From contig CM070901.1 of NCBI GenBank assembly GCA_036417435.1, forward strand, positions 6,112,001 to 6,176,000: a stretch of DNA of 64,000 nucleotides, written 5' to 3'. The notes beneath the pieces were generated by a model. The model was not told the DNA's origin, made no database searches, and saw only the letters and a program-made list of their open reading frames with translations. Every line of letters begins with the position of its first letter. The stretch's first letter is position 1. Below are positions 12,251 through 23,884 of this stretch, piece by piece. The stretch comes from Inia geoffrensis (Eukaryota; Chordata; Mammalia; Artiodactyla; Iniidae). The position numbers and the translations under genes are program-made.

Positions 12251-13398
12251 GGGAAATTATTAGTCCCACCCACACTAACGGGCAGGAATGACACAAAGCC
12301 ATTGAAATAAGGAGGTAGGAATCGCAGTGACATCTTAGGATTCTTCCTGTCATGGTACAGATTTCTCTTTGAGGAGCACAGCTCTAGGATCACTTTCAAG
12401 CATTTTAATAGAGATAGTGAAATAGTAATTGAAATATCTACAACTACTTTTTTTTTTGTATTATATTACATATTTAAGATAGTTTTTCAATTTTTCAAAT
12501 GAATTATTTTCCTAAGGGGAAACAAAAACACTTTCTTCTGTTTGATTGTCAAAAACATTTCTGTCATTTTTGCACCATGTACTTAAATTAACTTCTATTT
12601 AGTATTCTGTTCTTGTACAGAATAATAAATTGATGGATGCATACTTAGTTTAGCTATTTAATAAATTAAATAATGCACCCATTTAATATATATATATTGA
12701 AAGGGTTTTACTGTTTTCAATAACTGGATGAATTTAAGAGCATGATTATTTCAAATAATGTTGATGGCAAAAATACCAGTCTTTATATTGATTCAAAGTA
12801 GTGCATTTCACATACCAAAATAGACACTAAGCATTTCTTTTGGTGACCAATCTTTAAATAAAAAAAAAAGTCACCAATCTTTGGTGACTATTTTATTTAA
12901 AATATATCATTTGATATATCACTTATATCAAATGATCTGATTGACCAAATGTGATAAACTAGTTCAAAATAGTTTTGCCAAGAAGTTACATTTTTCTGTA
13001 GAATGAGTGGAATTTCTCAGAAATCTCAATAATGAAGTTGGAGTTGTGTTCAGAGAGCAGGTGAAAAAGCAAGAGACAAAGGTAGTGTCTGCTAACTTGC
13101 TATTAGTTGTAGTTTGTTTTCAGACGGACTGTGAAAGCTAGGGCCTGTGCCTTCCTCTCACTAGTTTGGAATCCAGACTCATCTAGTTCCATGGTGATAG
13201 ATCCTATTTTCAAGACAGATGAAGGTTCCTCAAATGTGAACTGTGACAGAATGTCTCAGGTTACCTGGGCTTGCTTTGAGATGTTTCCTGTGACATTTCC
13301 TCTCCGCAGATCTAACGGTGGTCCCATTGTCTATGGAGGTGAATATGTCAGGGAATTGAGTGGTTAGAGAAAACCTTCCCCCAAATGAAACCAAGCAG
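12251..13398. other. Unassigned AT-rich sequence
   Basis: No gene. It includes the paired hairpins at 12,853-12,936, listed separately. An open frame at 13,131-13,367 has no recognisable motif. Confidence 0.4.
12853..12936. repeat. Two adjacent perfect inverted repeats
   Basis: Hairpin 1: TTTAAATAAAA (12,853-12,863) and AGTCACCAA (12,869-12,877) pair with TTGGTGACT (12,881-12,889) and TTTTATTTAAA (12,891-12,901), leaving a 3-base loop. Hairpin 2: ATCATTTGATATA (12,906-12,918) pairs perfectly with TATATCAAATGAT (12,924-12,936) across a 5-base loop. The two are four bases apart. Their function is unknown. Confidence 0.85.
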
Positions 13399-13990
13399 GA
13401 CCCTGCAGGGCTCCTGGGCCCAGAAGCCTTTCTGTGTCCCCTGTTTCTTGTTTGCAGGGAATAGGCTTCATTCAGCCTCCTTGACTTTCCACGAGTTCCA
13501 AAGGGCAGGTTCAAACAGTTGCTAATCAGGGAAGGGAGGGGACGCGAGACAAGGAAGGAGCAGAGTCAAGAAATAATAGTGCAGCTTTGGGGCAGGGTCC
13601 TGGTTCCACCTCAAGGGATACACATAACAATATCTTGGAGCTCTTCTGTAGGATGAAAACCTCCAACAAATGGAAGATATTAACTACTTGATGAAGCATT
13701 CTTTATTCCAGAGAGAAGGTCACTATTTGATAACCTTGAGAACCACAGAAGCTCACCAGGAGACCGGCTGAGGTCAGATTAAAGGAGCGCAGGCCCCTCT
13801 CACACCCTGATCCTTATCAGCAACCCTGCCCTTGAACCATTGCTATAAAACTCCTCACCAAATCTTCCCAGGGTTGGGACATACAGTTTTGAGGGCATTA
13901 TCCCACTGTGTCCCCCCTTTGCCTGACAAAGAAATAAAGCTATTCTTTTCTACTTCATCCAAAAGTCTTTCGCAGAGATTTGATTCAGCG
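13399..13990 (+). mobile_element. Solitary retroviral LTR (copy A of a within-window pair)
   Basis: LTR architecture is clear: a TATA box (tataaaa, 13,844-13,850), AATAAA (13,933-13,938), and a U5-like block with tttcgcagagatttgattca and gcgccggtgcacagaggctg. Its first 240 bases (13,399-13,642) are repeated at 37,508-37,778, which shows that it is a dispersed family. No gag or pol flanks it. The 112-codon minus-strand open frame over its end is antisense LTR sequence, not a gene. Confidence 0.7.
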
Positions 13991-16309
13991 CCGGTGCACA
14001 GAGGCTGAGTTTCAGCATCACAAACACCAAAGCAAACAATCCAGAGAGTGTCTATATTGAGAATCCTCCAATCAAGGGCAGTGCATGTTTTAGACTCTCC
14101 TTCTCCCTGCCCTGACATTTCTAGGGCACTGGTTCCAGGATGGCTTGTATGATCTCTGTTACTGTGCACTAAAGTTAGGGCCTCTGTCTTCATAAATTGA
14201 CCATATTCCTAAATTCAGATTGGTCTTCTGTTAGCTCTATATCTAAATTTAGCAAGTCCTACCACTGGTGGATTCCTGCTGGCACCTTCACAAAGACAGA
14301 AGGGTTGCTTTAGCTCTGTTTTGCTCCAAGCTGTGCTGCCACTATGGATATCCTGTAATCTTCCTCTTGTTCAGCACTTTATGTCCAGCAATACTTGTGC
14401 CTGGAGCAAAGCACTATTCTATTCAAGAGATTACTCACTCCTACTTCCTGTTAATTTGCTTTTATTTATCCTTGGTGATGAGATGCTGAAGCATCTTAAT
14501 GAAGGTTTTAAATAGCTTCTTCATGGTTATAAAAGTTTATTCCAGGAGACAATATATGAACTGGGAACTAGAGGGCCTATTAAGGTTTTAACTCTTGCTT
14601 GAGGCATTTCCCCAGCTCAAACCTAGAGATGATTCACCATCCCAGCATCTTCTTTTCTGACTAATAAGACTTTATCTTTGTTTTAATTTGAGGTGTGGTT
14701 AGGGAAAGCGAACTCAAGTGTTGTGTACAACAATTCTAGCTTGGTAACTAAGTGATCCTGTGCTGCAGCCATCTGTCCAGGACTCACTCATATGCCAGCT
14801 CTGACATTTACTAAATGCACAACTTTGAGCAATTTTTTTGTTTTGCTTTGTTTGTTTTGTTTCTAGTGTAACTGAACCTCAATCTCCTCATTTGTAAAAG
14901 GGTCTTAATTTTAATACTTCTCTGACACAGTTGCCATAATGATAACATAACTGATTCACAGATACTTCGCACAATTATTGGAAATATACATATTAATTTC
15001 ATCAACCTGATTAAAACTCTTAAAATAGATTACCATTAATTTTTGATAAGATGCAAGATCCTTAATAGTGCTTGTAAGACTGAGTATTTTGATCTTCTTC
15101 TCACCTCACATTAAATTATTCCTTATTATTTTGCCTTCCTCTTTCTTTGCACCTGTCTCAGTGTAAATAACCACTGTAAGGCGTCAATAAGCTTTCCAAA
15201 ATCCTCATTTACTTTTCCTAAAGTCCTTCTTCTTGGTAAACACCATGGAAGATTTTATTTTCCATGGATTGCCAAGGCAACATCTCCCATCTCACACTCT
15301 GCTCTGCAATGTGATGTTGCCCCTCCTCCATCATAAGACAGAGTCTATTTCTCCTTTTTTTTTTTTTTTTTTCTTTTTAAAGAACAAACTATTAGGAGGG
15401 TCCTGTGATTGCCTTGACCAGTAGAATACAGTGGGAAAGGATGCTTTGCTTATTTAAGGTGTATCCTTAGCTGGTTTGGCAGCTTCTGCATCCTGTCTTG
15501 GGACGTTTGTACATGGGATGCTTTTATGCTGAAGCCAGCCATCATGCTGTGAGAAACCCCAGTCACACGGAGAGGCTCTCTGGGTGCTCTGATTGACGGC
15601 TGATCTTCGAGTCTCCTAGCCAAGTGAGTACTCCGCATTGGATGAACAGACCAGGTAAGCCTTCAGCTCACTCTAACCTGCCCCTATTGTATGGCAACTG
15701 CATCAAGAACTTGAAGCAAGAGCTGTCCATCGGAGCCCTATTAATTCACACAGCAATGTGAAAGTCAGTATTCAATTATGTTAGGCAAGGAAGTTTCAGA
15801 GTGTTTTTCTCTGTAGTATTAATAATCAGAGCAGATTTTGGTGAAATTTTCGGTTTTTAGCTTATTGATTTGATTTAGTAGACGAATTTCTAGAGCCATA
15901 CTTGTAAGCTTCCTTTGGGACACAATTCCTAATTTTGTTTTGTCTTTGGATTCTTTCCTCACATATGCAGTTCACCTTCTGTGTACAATTTCAGGAAGTC
16001 CATAGACCCCTTATATTTCATTCATTAAATCTTTCTAGACAGTCCTGAACCTTACCTTCAAAGACTTCTTTCAGAATATTTAACTTGCTTTGTAATGTCC
16101 TCCTCTCCTTGATATTCTCAACCAAATTTTTCTAATATCACTGCAACTTAGTAGAGAATAGGAAAGAGACAGATTGAAGTATAACAGTTATAGACTGAAA
16201 ACATCACTGAAGCTAATACCTGGGATATATCTTTACCCAGTACATAAAGAAGTCAGGCTCAAAACAAACAGAGTTATTCTTAACTTTAATTTTATAAAGG
16301 TATTCATTT
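13991..16309. other. Mostly unassigned sequence with a MIR
   Basis: Nothing recognised except a MIR-like stretch near 14,780-14,990 (listed separately) and a T run at 15,353-15,373. Open frames of up to 73 codons have no motif. Confidence 0.4.
14780..14990 (+). repeat. MIR SINE fragment
   Basis: Blocks ccagctctgacatttactaa, ctcaatctcctcatttgtaa and ttgccataatgataacataa follow the order of the MIR core and 3' region. A TTTTG-rich stretch lies inside. Confidence 0.5.
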
Positions 16310-16530
16310 TTAATTTTATCCATATATTTATTCACTATTTTCTCACTCATCATTTAGTAAACATGGATGGAGCTCCTATTAAGTTCTGGGCCTTGTGCAC
16401 AGCAATGCAGACATGGAGATAAATGAAGAAATTTTTTTTTTTTTTCTCAAGAAATGCACAGGCTAGTTAGAAAGACAGACATGCAAACAAATAGTGGAAT
16501 TTCTTTAATATAACAGTAAAAGCATCAGAG
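16310..16530 (-). repeat. L2 LINE 3' end fragment, reversed
   Basis: The stretch actcatcatttagtaaacat...tggagctcctattaagttctgggcc resembles the reversed L2 3' end (tatttattgagcacctactatgtgcc). It is interrupted by a T run at 16,431-16,445. Confidence 0.4.
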
Positions 16531-16740
16531 AACATCTTCTTTAGTCATTTATGACCTGTATTTTGAAGACGAATGGGAGTTTTCCAGGAAGCAAATAAAA
16601 GGTAATGACTATTAGGAAAGGGTAGGTGATAGTAGTGGGCAGTTAGAAAAGAGTAGAACTATTGAATAATTCATTGTGAATGTAAAGTATAGCTGGAGAT
16701 AATCTTGGTGATGTAACCAGGGCCAGGTTATAGCATGTTA

Positions 16741-16915
16741 GGTTGTTTATTTATTTTTAAAATTGAAGTCTATTTGATGTATAATATTGTACAAATGTAG
16801 CTGTACAACACATTAATGCGATACATATATATTGTAATACGATTGCCATTGTAGCAATAATTAGCTTCTTTATCATGTCATAAAATTTCCATTTATTTTT
16901 AGTGGCTGGAATAAT
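16741..16915 (-). mobile_element. L1 3' fragment, reversed
   Basis: The order aaaattgaagtctatttgatg, gtacaaatgtagctgtacaac resembles a reversed L1 3' UTR. Diverged. Confidence 0.45.
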
Positions 16916-16929
16916 TAAGATCTAGGCAG

Positions 16930-17165
16930 ATAGAGAAAGACAAATAATGTATGTTATCACTTATATGTGGAATCGAAAAATGCCAACCTAGTACAAATAG
17001 AGAGTAAAATGGTGGTTACCAGGGGATGAGGGTGGGGGATAGGACAGGTGTTGTTTAAGGATGCAAATTTGCAATAAGTAGTAAATAGGCCCTAGAAATC
17101 TAATGCACAGCATAGTGAACATAGACAACACTATTGTATTATAATCATCAAACTTGCTAAGAAAC
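16930..17165 (+). mobile_element. L1 3' UTR fragment
   Basis: Contains gagaaagacaaataatgtat, cttatatgtggaatcgaaaa, ggtggttaccaggggatgag and tctaatgcacagcatagtga, which is the L1M-type 3' end on the + strand. It lies next to a reversed L1 piece of the same 3' region. Confidence 0.7.
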
Positions 17166-17249
17166 ACGCTAGGTTTTTTACACTTTTCCTGGAAGGGAAC
17201 AGGGAGCTATTAAGGGGATTTAATTAAGAGAAAAAAATAATCAGGTTTT

Positions 17250-17529
17250 GGGGACTTCCCTAGTGGTCCAGTAGTTGGGAGTCCACCTTCCAATGAAAGG
17301 GTCAAGGGTTTGATCCCTGGTTGGGGAACTAGGATCTCACATGCCGCTGGGCAACTAAGCCCCCATACCACAACTAGAGAGTCCATGCACTGCAACTACT
17401 GAGCCCACGTGCCACAACTAGAGAGCATGTGCATGGCAACGAAGGACCCCATGTGCTGCAGCGAAGATCCCGCATGCCACAACTAAGACCTGACACAGCC
17501 AAATAAATAAATTAATTAATTAAGAAAAT
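17250..17529 (+). mobile_element. CHR-1-like SINE with target-site duplications
   Basis: Head gggacttccctagtggtcca, B box gggtttgatccct, CHR body and an AAATAAATTAATT tail. The perfect 14-base duplication aataatcaggtttt lies at 17,236-17,249 and 17,530-17,543, so the insertion point inside the L2 is exact. Confidence 0.93.
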
Positions 17530-17741
17530 AATAATCAGGTTTTCTTTCTTCCAAACTATCACTTTTGAAGCAATCTGAAGGATGGTTAAAGAATAAATGT
17601 CAGAAAGAACACTATGAGGGGGGCCTTTCCAAAGGTGAACTATGTTAGAAAAGATCTAAATTAATAGATAGCAGGAATGAACAGAAGAGAGAGGATCAGA
17701 GATATAATCAGAAGGCAGAACTTGCTGATCCTAAACATATT

Positions 17742-17935
17742 TTTTTTAATTTTTATTTTATATTGGAGTATAGCTGATTTACCATGTTGTGTTAGTTTCA
17801 GGTGTACAGCAAAGTGATTCAGTTTTACATATACATATGTCTATTCTTTTTCAGAGTCTTTTCCCATATAGGTTATTACAGAGTATTGAGTAGAGTTCCC
17901 TGTGCTATATAGTAGGTCCTTGTTAATTATCTATT
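17742..17935 (-). mobile_element. L1 3' tail, reversed
   Basis: A T-rich start, then ttggagtatagctgatttac, gtgttagtttcaggtgtaca, gcaaagtgattcag and gtagagttccctgtgctata. This is the reversed 3' end of a cetartiodactyl L1. Confidence 0.85.
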
Positions 17936-18856
17936 AATTTAATGTGAGGACATGAGGAAATAAAGTCTTGCCTATGATCCCAATTCTTAATGCAAGAAAC
18001 TGTGCAGATTATGGTACAAATAAAAGTATAGAAGTCAGGGTGAAATACTGTTTGAATATGAAGACCAAAGCATATTTCCTAGCAAAATCTTTTAAAATGA
18101 TTAAGTAAATGAATAGTTATCATTCATTATTAGATATTTGGAGTTTGATATGGGTATGAGATTATCAGGGGAACACATAATAAAATGTTGGATACATACA
18201 TTTTGACTCTCAAGAGTAATGTCTGGGAAGACTGTATTGGTTTGGGAGTTATTAGCAAACAGGTGATTTTTGAAACCATATTGTTAGATAAATTCAGATG
18301 AAGTTAGTAGAAGTTGAATGAGAAGAAATCTGAAGACAGAACTGTGTGGAATCATAAGATGTAAGTGTCTAAAGGAAGACATTCCAGTCTTCCTTACAAG
18401 ACTGGGAAACAATGGTAACTAATACTGGATAGAATTAAGGAAAATAGTGAAAGGTTTGAAATTCAGGAAAGATACAAAGAGTAAGAACTGAATGTCCAGA
18501 AGTCATTGGTTACATTTTACTGGAAAGTGTTATCCAATAGTGGGAACAAAAGTCAAACAACTTGAACCATGAATGGGCAGGGAGGAAATGGAGAGAATGA
18601 GTACAAACCACTTTTCAATGAAATTGAGTTGAAAGGAAATATTCTTGGAAATGAATTCAAGGTCAAATGTGTATATGTATTTATTGTGTATAATATCGAA
18701 CCTAAGGTATCATTGTTTGAATCTAAGTCACCATTATCTTATGTGTTAATAAAAAAGAAAAATTACCTTGCCAATGAAAATATCTATATAATCTTACAAT
18801 ACAGTGTTATTAAATATTTATAAATACTTATATTTATAGCCAAAGCAGTCTTGAGG

Positions 18857-20091
18857 GGAAAAAAACGGAGCTGGAGGAATCAGACTCCCTGACTTCAGAC
18901 TATACTACAAAGCTACAATAATTAAGACAATATGGTACTGGCACAAAAACAGAAATATGGATCAACAGAACAGGATAGAAAGCCCAGAGATAAACCCACA
19001 CACCTATCATCAACTAATCTATGACAAAGGAGGCAAGGATATACAATGGAGAAAAGACAGTCTCTTCAATAAGTGGTGTTGGGAAAACTGGACAGCTACA
19101 TGTAAAAGAATGAAATTAGAACACTCCTTAATACCATACACAAAAGTAAACTCAAAATGGATTAAAGACCTAAATGTAAGGCCAGACACTATCAAACTCT
19201 TAGAGGAAAACATAGGCAGAACACTCTATGACATAAATCACAGAAAGATCCTTTGTGATCCACCTCTCAGAGTAATGGAAATAAAAACAAAAATAAACAA
19301 ATGGGACTTAATAAAACTTAAAAGCTTTTGCAAAGCAATGGAAACTACAAACAAGACGAAAAGACAACCCTCAGAATGGGAGACAATATTTGCAGACGAA
19401 TCAATGGACAAAGGATTAATCTCCAAAATATATAAACAGCTCATGCAGCTCAATATTAAAAAAACAAACAACCCAATCAGAAAATGGGCCAAAGACCTAA
19501 ATAGACATTTCTCTAAAGAAGACATACAGATGGCCAAGAAGCACATGAAAAGCCGCTCAACATCACTAATTAGAGAAATGAAAATCAAAACTACAATGAG
19601 GTATCACCTCACATGGGTCAGATTGGCCATCATCAAAAAAATCTACACACAATAAATGCTGGAGAGGGTGTGGCGAAAAGGGAACCCTCTTGCACTGTTG
19701 CTGGGGATGTAAATTGATACAGCCACTATGGAGACCAGTACGAAAGTTCCTTAAAAAACTAAAAATAGAATTACCATATGACCCAGCATTCCCACTACTG
19801 GGCATATACCCAGAGAAAACTATAATTCAAAAAGACACATGCACCCCAATATTCATTGCAGCACTATTTACAATAGCCAGGTCATGGAAGCAACCTAAAT
19901 GCCCATCAAGAGATGAATGGATAAAGAAGATGTGGCACATATATACAATGGAATATTACTCAGCCATAAAAAGAAACGAAACTGAGTTATTTGTAGCGAG
20001 GTGGATGGACCTAGAGTGTGTCATACAGAGTGAAGTAAGTCAGAAAGAGAAAAACAAATACTGTATGCTAGCACATATATATGGAATCTAA
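18857..20091 (+). pseudogene. L1 ORF2 C-terminal fragment, one frameshift
   Basis: This is the C-terminal part of the LINE-1 ORF2 protein, which in intact elements carries endonuclease, reverse transcriptase and a Cys-rich C-terminus. Only the region downstream of the polymerase core is present. The frame is open from about 18,857 to 19,655 (including [19 protein letters not shown] and [19 protein letters not shown]). It then shifts by one base at an A7 run (19,635-19,641) and continues in the next frame to 20,091, with [18 protein letters not shown] and MEYYSAIKRNE. Gaining one A in the run would explain the shift. No endonuclease or polymerase active site is included, so it cannot encode a working protein. 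Confidence 0.9.
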
Positions 20092-20431
20092 AAAAAAAAT
20101 TGTTCTGATGAACCTAGGGGCAGGACAGGAATAAAGACGCAGATGGAGAGAATGGACTTGAGGATATGGGGAGGGGGAAGGGTAATCTGGGACAGAGTGA
20201 GAGAGGGGTATGGACATATTACACTACCAAATGTAAAATAGATAGCTAGTGGGAAGCAGCCACATAGCACAGGGAGATCAGCTTGGTGTTTTATGACCAC
20301 CTCGAGGGGTGGGATAGGGAGGGTGGGAGGGAGATGCAAGAGGGAGGGGATACGGGAATATATGTATATGTATAGCTGATTCACTTTGTTATAAAGCAGA
20401 AACTAACACACCATTGTAAAGCAATTATACA
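20092..20431 (+). other. L1 3' UTR with G-quadruplex-prone tracts
   Basis: Two stretches satisfy four or more runs of G3+ with loops of 1-7 bases: about 20,168-20,191 (ggggagggggaaggg then tgggac) and about 20,304-20,333 (ggggtgggatagggagggtg and following). Polypurine G-quadruplex tracts are known in mammalian L1 3' UTRs. Confidence 0.75.
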
Positions 20432-20448
20432 AAAAAAAAAAAAAAAAA

Positions 20449-21784
20449 GAACATCCATCAGTGTTACAAACTTTTTCTCTTACATCATTTCTTGGTTTTC
20501 AAAGTTGACATGAAAGAAGTTACTAGAAAAATATTCAAATTTTAGTTATTTGGTATGAATCACCAAAATTTAGCAGTCAGTTTGATTCCTGCTAATGGGT
20601 TAAATAATTACACCTCTCAGGGAATGAAAAATGACTTTCTTAAAGTTTTCTTTCTCAACCAAAAGTAATATGTAAAGGTATTGAATAACTCATCAAATTG
20701 ATAATGAGTTCCTTTATTTTTTCTTGATTGCTAAGTTCAAAACTATAATTTGGTTTAAAATGGAGGTTACCATATCTAGATTAGTGCATTTTTATCACAT
20801 AATTATTGATTTTCACTGAAATTACTGAGCACACAGATACTGAGAAAAATTTTTCATATGCTATTAAGCACAAAAGGTGACAAAAGCGAAAAAAACGTAA
20901 AGATTCTTAAACAGTGGGTAAAGAGGAGAGGTTCTACGTGTATGTCACTTTTATTTAATATTATTACAGATAATCAAGGTACAGGTTAGTGTGCTTACAG
21001 TTAAGTATAGTTGTGAAAAATGAGAGTGAGAAAAATGAAGTAATTTAAACAAGATTAAAGCAGCAGAAAACCTGGAATCATTATTTAACGTCTAAACATA
21101 TGCTGTACCAAATTGAAATAATTATAACAACAAACGCAGTAACAATAGTTATTGTGTGATATATAGACTATATATACATTATACATATATACATATATAG
21201 TATATATACATATATACATATATATATTAGAGTTTATATAACTTGATATACTAGAATTATATAGATATATAGATATAGATATATTTGAAATTGGGGACCT
21301 GAAAGACTGATCAGAATTTGTAAAAATAACAATCTAAATAGCATTATTCAAATCCCAGGTTATGGAATAGAATAGGAACTGATTTTAGGACCAAAAAAAT
21401 CCAGTTCCATAAATAAATAAGAATATACTTGGCTTGATTAGCTCAAGGTAGTCATTTACTTAGGGTCAAAATGGATATTCATTTAAACAGAAGTAACTAA
21501 GTTTTCTAATAGCATATTTGTTATAAAGCCATTGTCTTTGTTAAATAGACTCACATGCTTTTTCCAGAATCTAAACAATATCCCTCCATGAATTCCTTGC
21601 TCCTTTCTCTCCATGTTATGTTACCTTATCTTAAAAAATAAACAAACAAAACCCCCCAAACTCCCCCAACCATATTATTTCATCTAGTTCTGGCCCCATT
21701 AAGTTCTTCCTCTTTATTGTAAAACTTCTCAAAATAGTTGTTCTTTATTTTTCTATCTCCAATTCTTTACCAAATGCTTTATTT
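20449..21784. other. Unassigned AT-rich sequence
   Basis: No gene or recognised repeat except the AT microsatellite at 21,155-21,285. Confidence 0.45.
21155..21285. repeat. AT-rich TATA/CATATA low-complexity tract
   Basis: Irregular TATATACATATA units, then ATAGATATAG units. The tract is self-complementary and may be length-variable. Confidence 0.85.
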
Positions 21785-23880
21785 TTCTTTATAGTGGCTT
21801 AATTAAGACATAATTCACATAACATACAGTTCACCTACTTAAAGGATATAGCTCACTGTTTTACTATATAGGCAGACATATGCAACTATCATCATTGTCA
21901 ATTTTAGAATTTTCACCACAGCAAAAAGAAACCATGAACCCTATAGTTATTACCATCTTATACTCCCATTAACCCCTCAACTCAAACCTAAGTAACCCCT
22001 AATTTGCTTTCTGTCTCTATAGATTTACCTATTCTGGACAATTCATATACTATGTGGTCTTTTGTGACTAGCTTCTTTCATTTAGCATCATGTTTTCAAG
22101 ATTAATACATATTGTAGCATGTATCACTACTCCGTTCCTTTTTATGGCTAAATAATTTTGCATTGTATGGATATACTGAGTTTTGTTTATCCATTTGTCA
22201 GGTGATGGAATTCAGGTTGTTTCTATCTTTTGACTATTATGAATAATGCTGCTATAAATATTCTCCTACTAATTTTTGTGTGGACATGTAGTTTAGTTTC
22301 TCTTAGGTATATACAAAGGTGTGGAATTTCTGGGTAATACGGTAATATATGATAATGTTTCACAAACCACCAGATTGTTTTCAAATATGGCTACACTATT
22401 TTATATTCCCACCAGCAGTCTATGAGAAGTTTGAAACTTCTCATCCTTGTTAACACTTATTACCTGACTTTTTGGTTATAGCCATACTGGTGAGTACAAA
22501 GCGATGACTTATTGTGGTTTTAGTTTGCATTTCCCTGATGGCTAATGATGTTGAGCATCTTTTCATAAGTTTATTAGCCATTCACATAACTTCTTTATAG
22601 AAATATCTATTCAGGTCCTTCACCCATTTTTTAATTGGGTTGTCTTCTTATTATTGAACTGTAAGGGTTCCAAATATTCTAGATAAAAGTACCTTATCAT
22701 ATACATAATTTTCAAATACTTTCATTCTACAGGTTATCTTTTCACTTTTGTTGATAGTTTCCTGTGAAGCAGAAACGATTTTATTTTTTGATGAAGTCCA
22801 ATTAAAATTTTTTTTTCTTTGGTTGCTTATACTTTTGGTGTCATATCTAAGAATGTTTTGCCAAATCTGAGATCACAGAAACCTATCCCTATATTTTCTT
22901 ATAAAAGTTTTATAGTTTCAGTTTTTATACTTAGATGTTGAATCCATTTTCGGATAAATTTTGTACTTAGCATGAGGTGGGAGTCCAATTTTATTATTTT
23001 GCATGTGGCTATCAGTTGTCCCAGCATCATTTGTTGAAAAGGTTATTCTTTCTCAGTTGAATGGTGTTGACACTTTTGTTGAAAATCAATTAACCATAGA
23101 TGCAAAGTTTTATTTCTGGACTCTCAATTCTGTCCCATTGGTCTATGTATCTATCTTTATGCGAGTACCACACTGTTTTGATTACTATGGTTTGTAATAA
23201 GATCTGAAACTGGGAGCTGTGAGTCTAACAACTTTTATTTTTTAAGATTGTTTTGGCTTTTGTGCGTCCCCTGCCATTCTATATGAATTTTAGAGTGTGC
23301 TTGTCAATTTCTGCAGCAGAGCCAGCTGGGATTCCGATAGGGATTATGTTGAATCTTTAGACAAATTTGGTGAGTATTGCAATCTTACCTATAGTAATTT
23401 ATGAATTCTGTGAACAATTTCCATTTATTTGAATCATTTTTAGTTTCTTTCAACACTGTTCCGTAGTCCTCAAAGTATATGTTCTGCAGTTTCTTGGTTA
23501 AATTTATTGTTAATTATATTTTTCGTTTTGATGCTATTGTAAATGGAATTGCTTTCTTAATTCCATTTTGGATTTTTCATTGCAAGTGTGTAGAAATACA
23601 ATTAATTTTTGTATATCGATCATGTATGTGAAAAATTGCTCAACTTGCTTATTAGTGCCAAAAGTCTTTTAGCACATTCCTTAGGTTTGTCTATATACAA
23701 GATTATGTTGCCTATGAATAGAGATCGTTTTCAGTCTTCCTTTCCAATCTGCATGCCTTTGATTTCCTTTTCTAACTGCTCTGGGTAGAATTTCTAGTGG
23801 ACATCCTTGTCTTGTTCCTGATCTTTAGTTCGTTAATTTCTTGTTAAATTGGTGGCTCATTAATTGACTTTTCAATTTTG
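21785..23880 (-). mobile_element. Old L1 LINE, reversed (about 2.1 kb)
   Basis: A long reversed L1M-type copy. Recognisable blocks include ttgtggttttagtttgcatt and tccctgatggctaatgatgt (near 22,515-22,550), gttgagcatcttttcata, ttgggttgtcttcttattat, catttgttgaaaaggttatt (near 23,030), ttctgtcccattggtctatg and cactgttttgattactatgg. All frames are broken. Open frames on the + strand here are antisense L1. Confidence 0.88.
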
Positions 23881-23884
23881 AATG

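Larger units (their letters stand above)
16540..18560 (-). mobile_element. Old L2-like LINE, reversed, split by three insertions
   Basis: Pieces at about 16,560-16,740, 17,170-17,249, 17,544-17,741 and 17,940-18,560 resemble the reversed reverse-transcriptase region of L2 (for example ttggatacatacattttgac, ttgggagttattagcaaaca and gaagaaatctgaagacagaac). The identification rests on order and weak similarity to remembered L2 sequence, and on the second copy at 37.8-39.0 kb. L1 sequence, a CHR SINE and an L1 tail interrupt it. Confidence 0.4.
18842..20438 (+). mobile_element. 5'-truncated young L1 LINE
   Basis: A contiguous L1 3' portion: the end of ORF2 (to 20,091), a G-rich 3' UTR (20,092-20,431) and an A tail (about 20,432-20,448). 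The 3' UTR has blocks tgggaagcagccacatagca and ctgattcactttgttataaa. It is the best preserved L1 here. The 5' end is a truncation, as is usual for incomplete reverse transcription. No target-site duplication is evident next to it. Confidence 0.93.

Noticed and set aside
13855..14193. 112-codon minus-strand open frame
   Set aside because: Antisense to the LTR U5 region and adjoining sequence.
19019..19588. Minus-strand frames of 64 and 116 codons
   Set aside because: Antisense to the L1 ORF2 fragment.
23003..23197. 64-codon + strand frame
   Set aside because: Antisense to the reversed L1 at 21,785-23,880.
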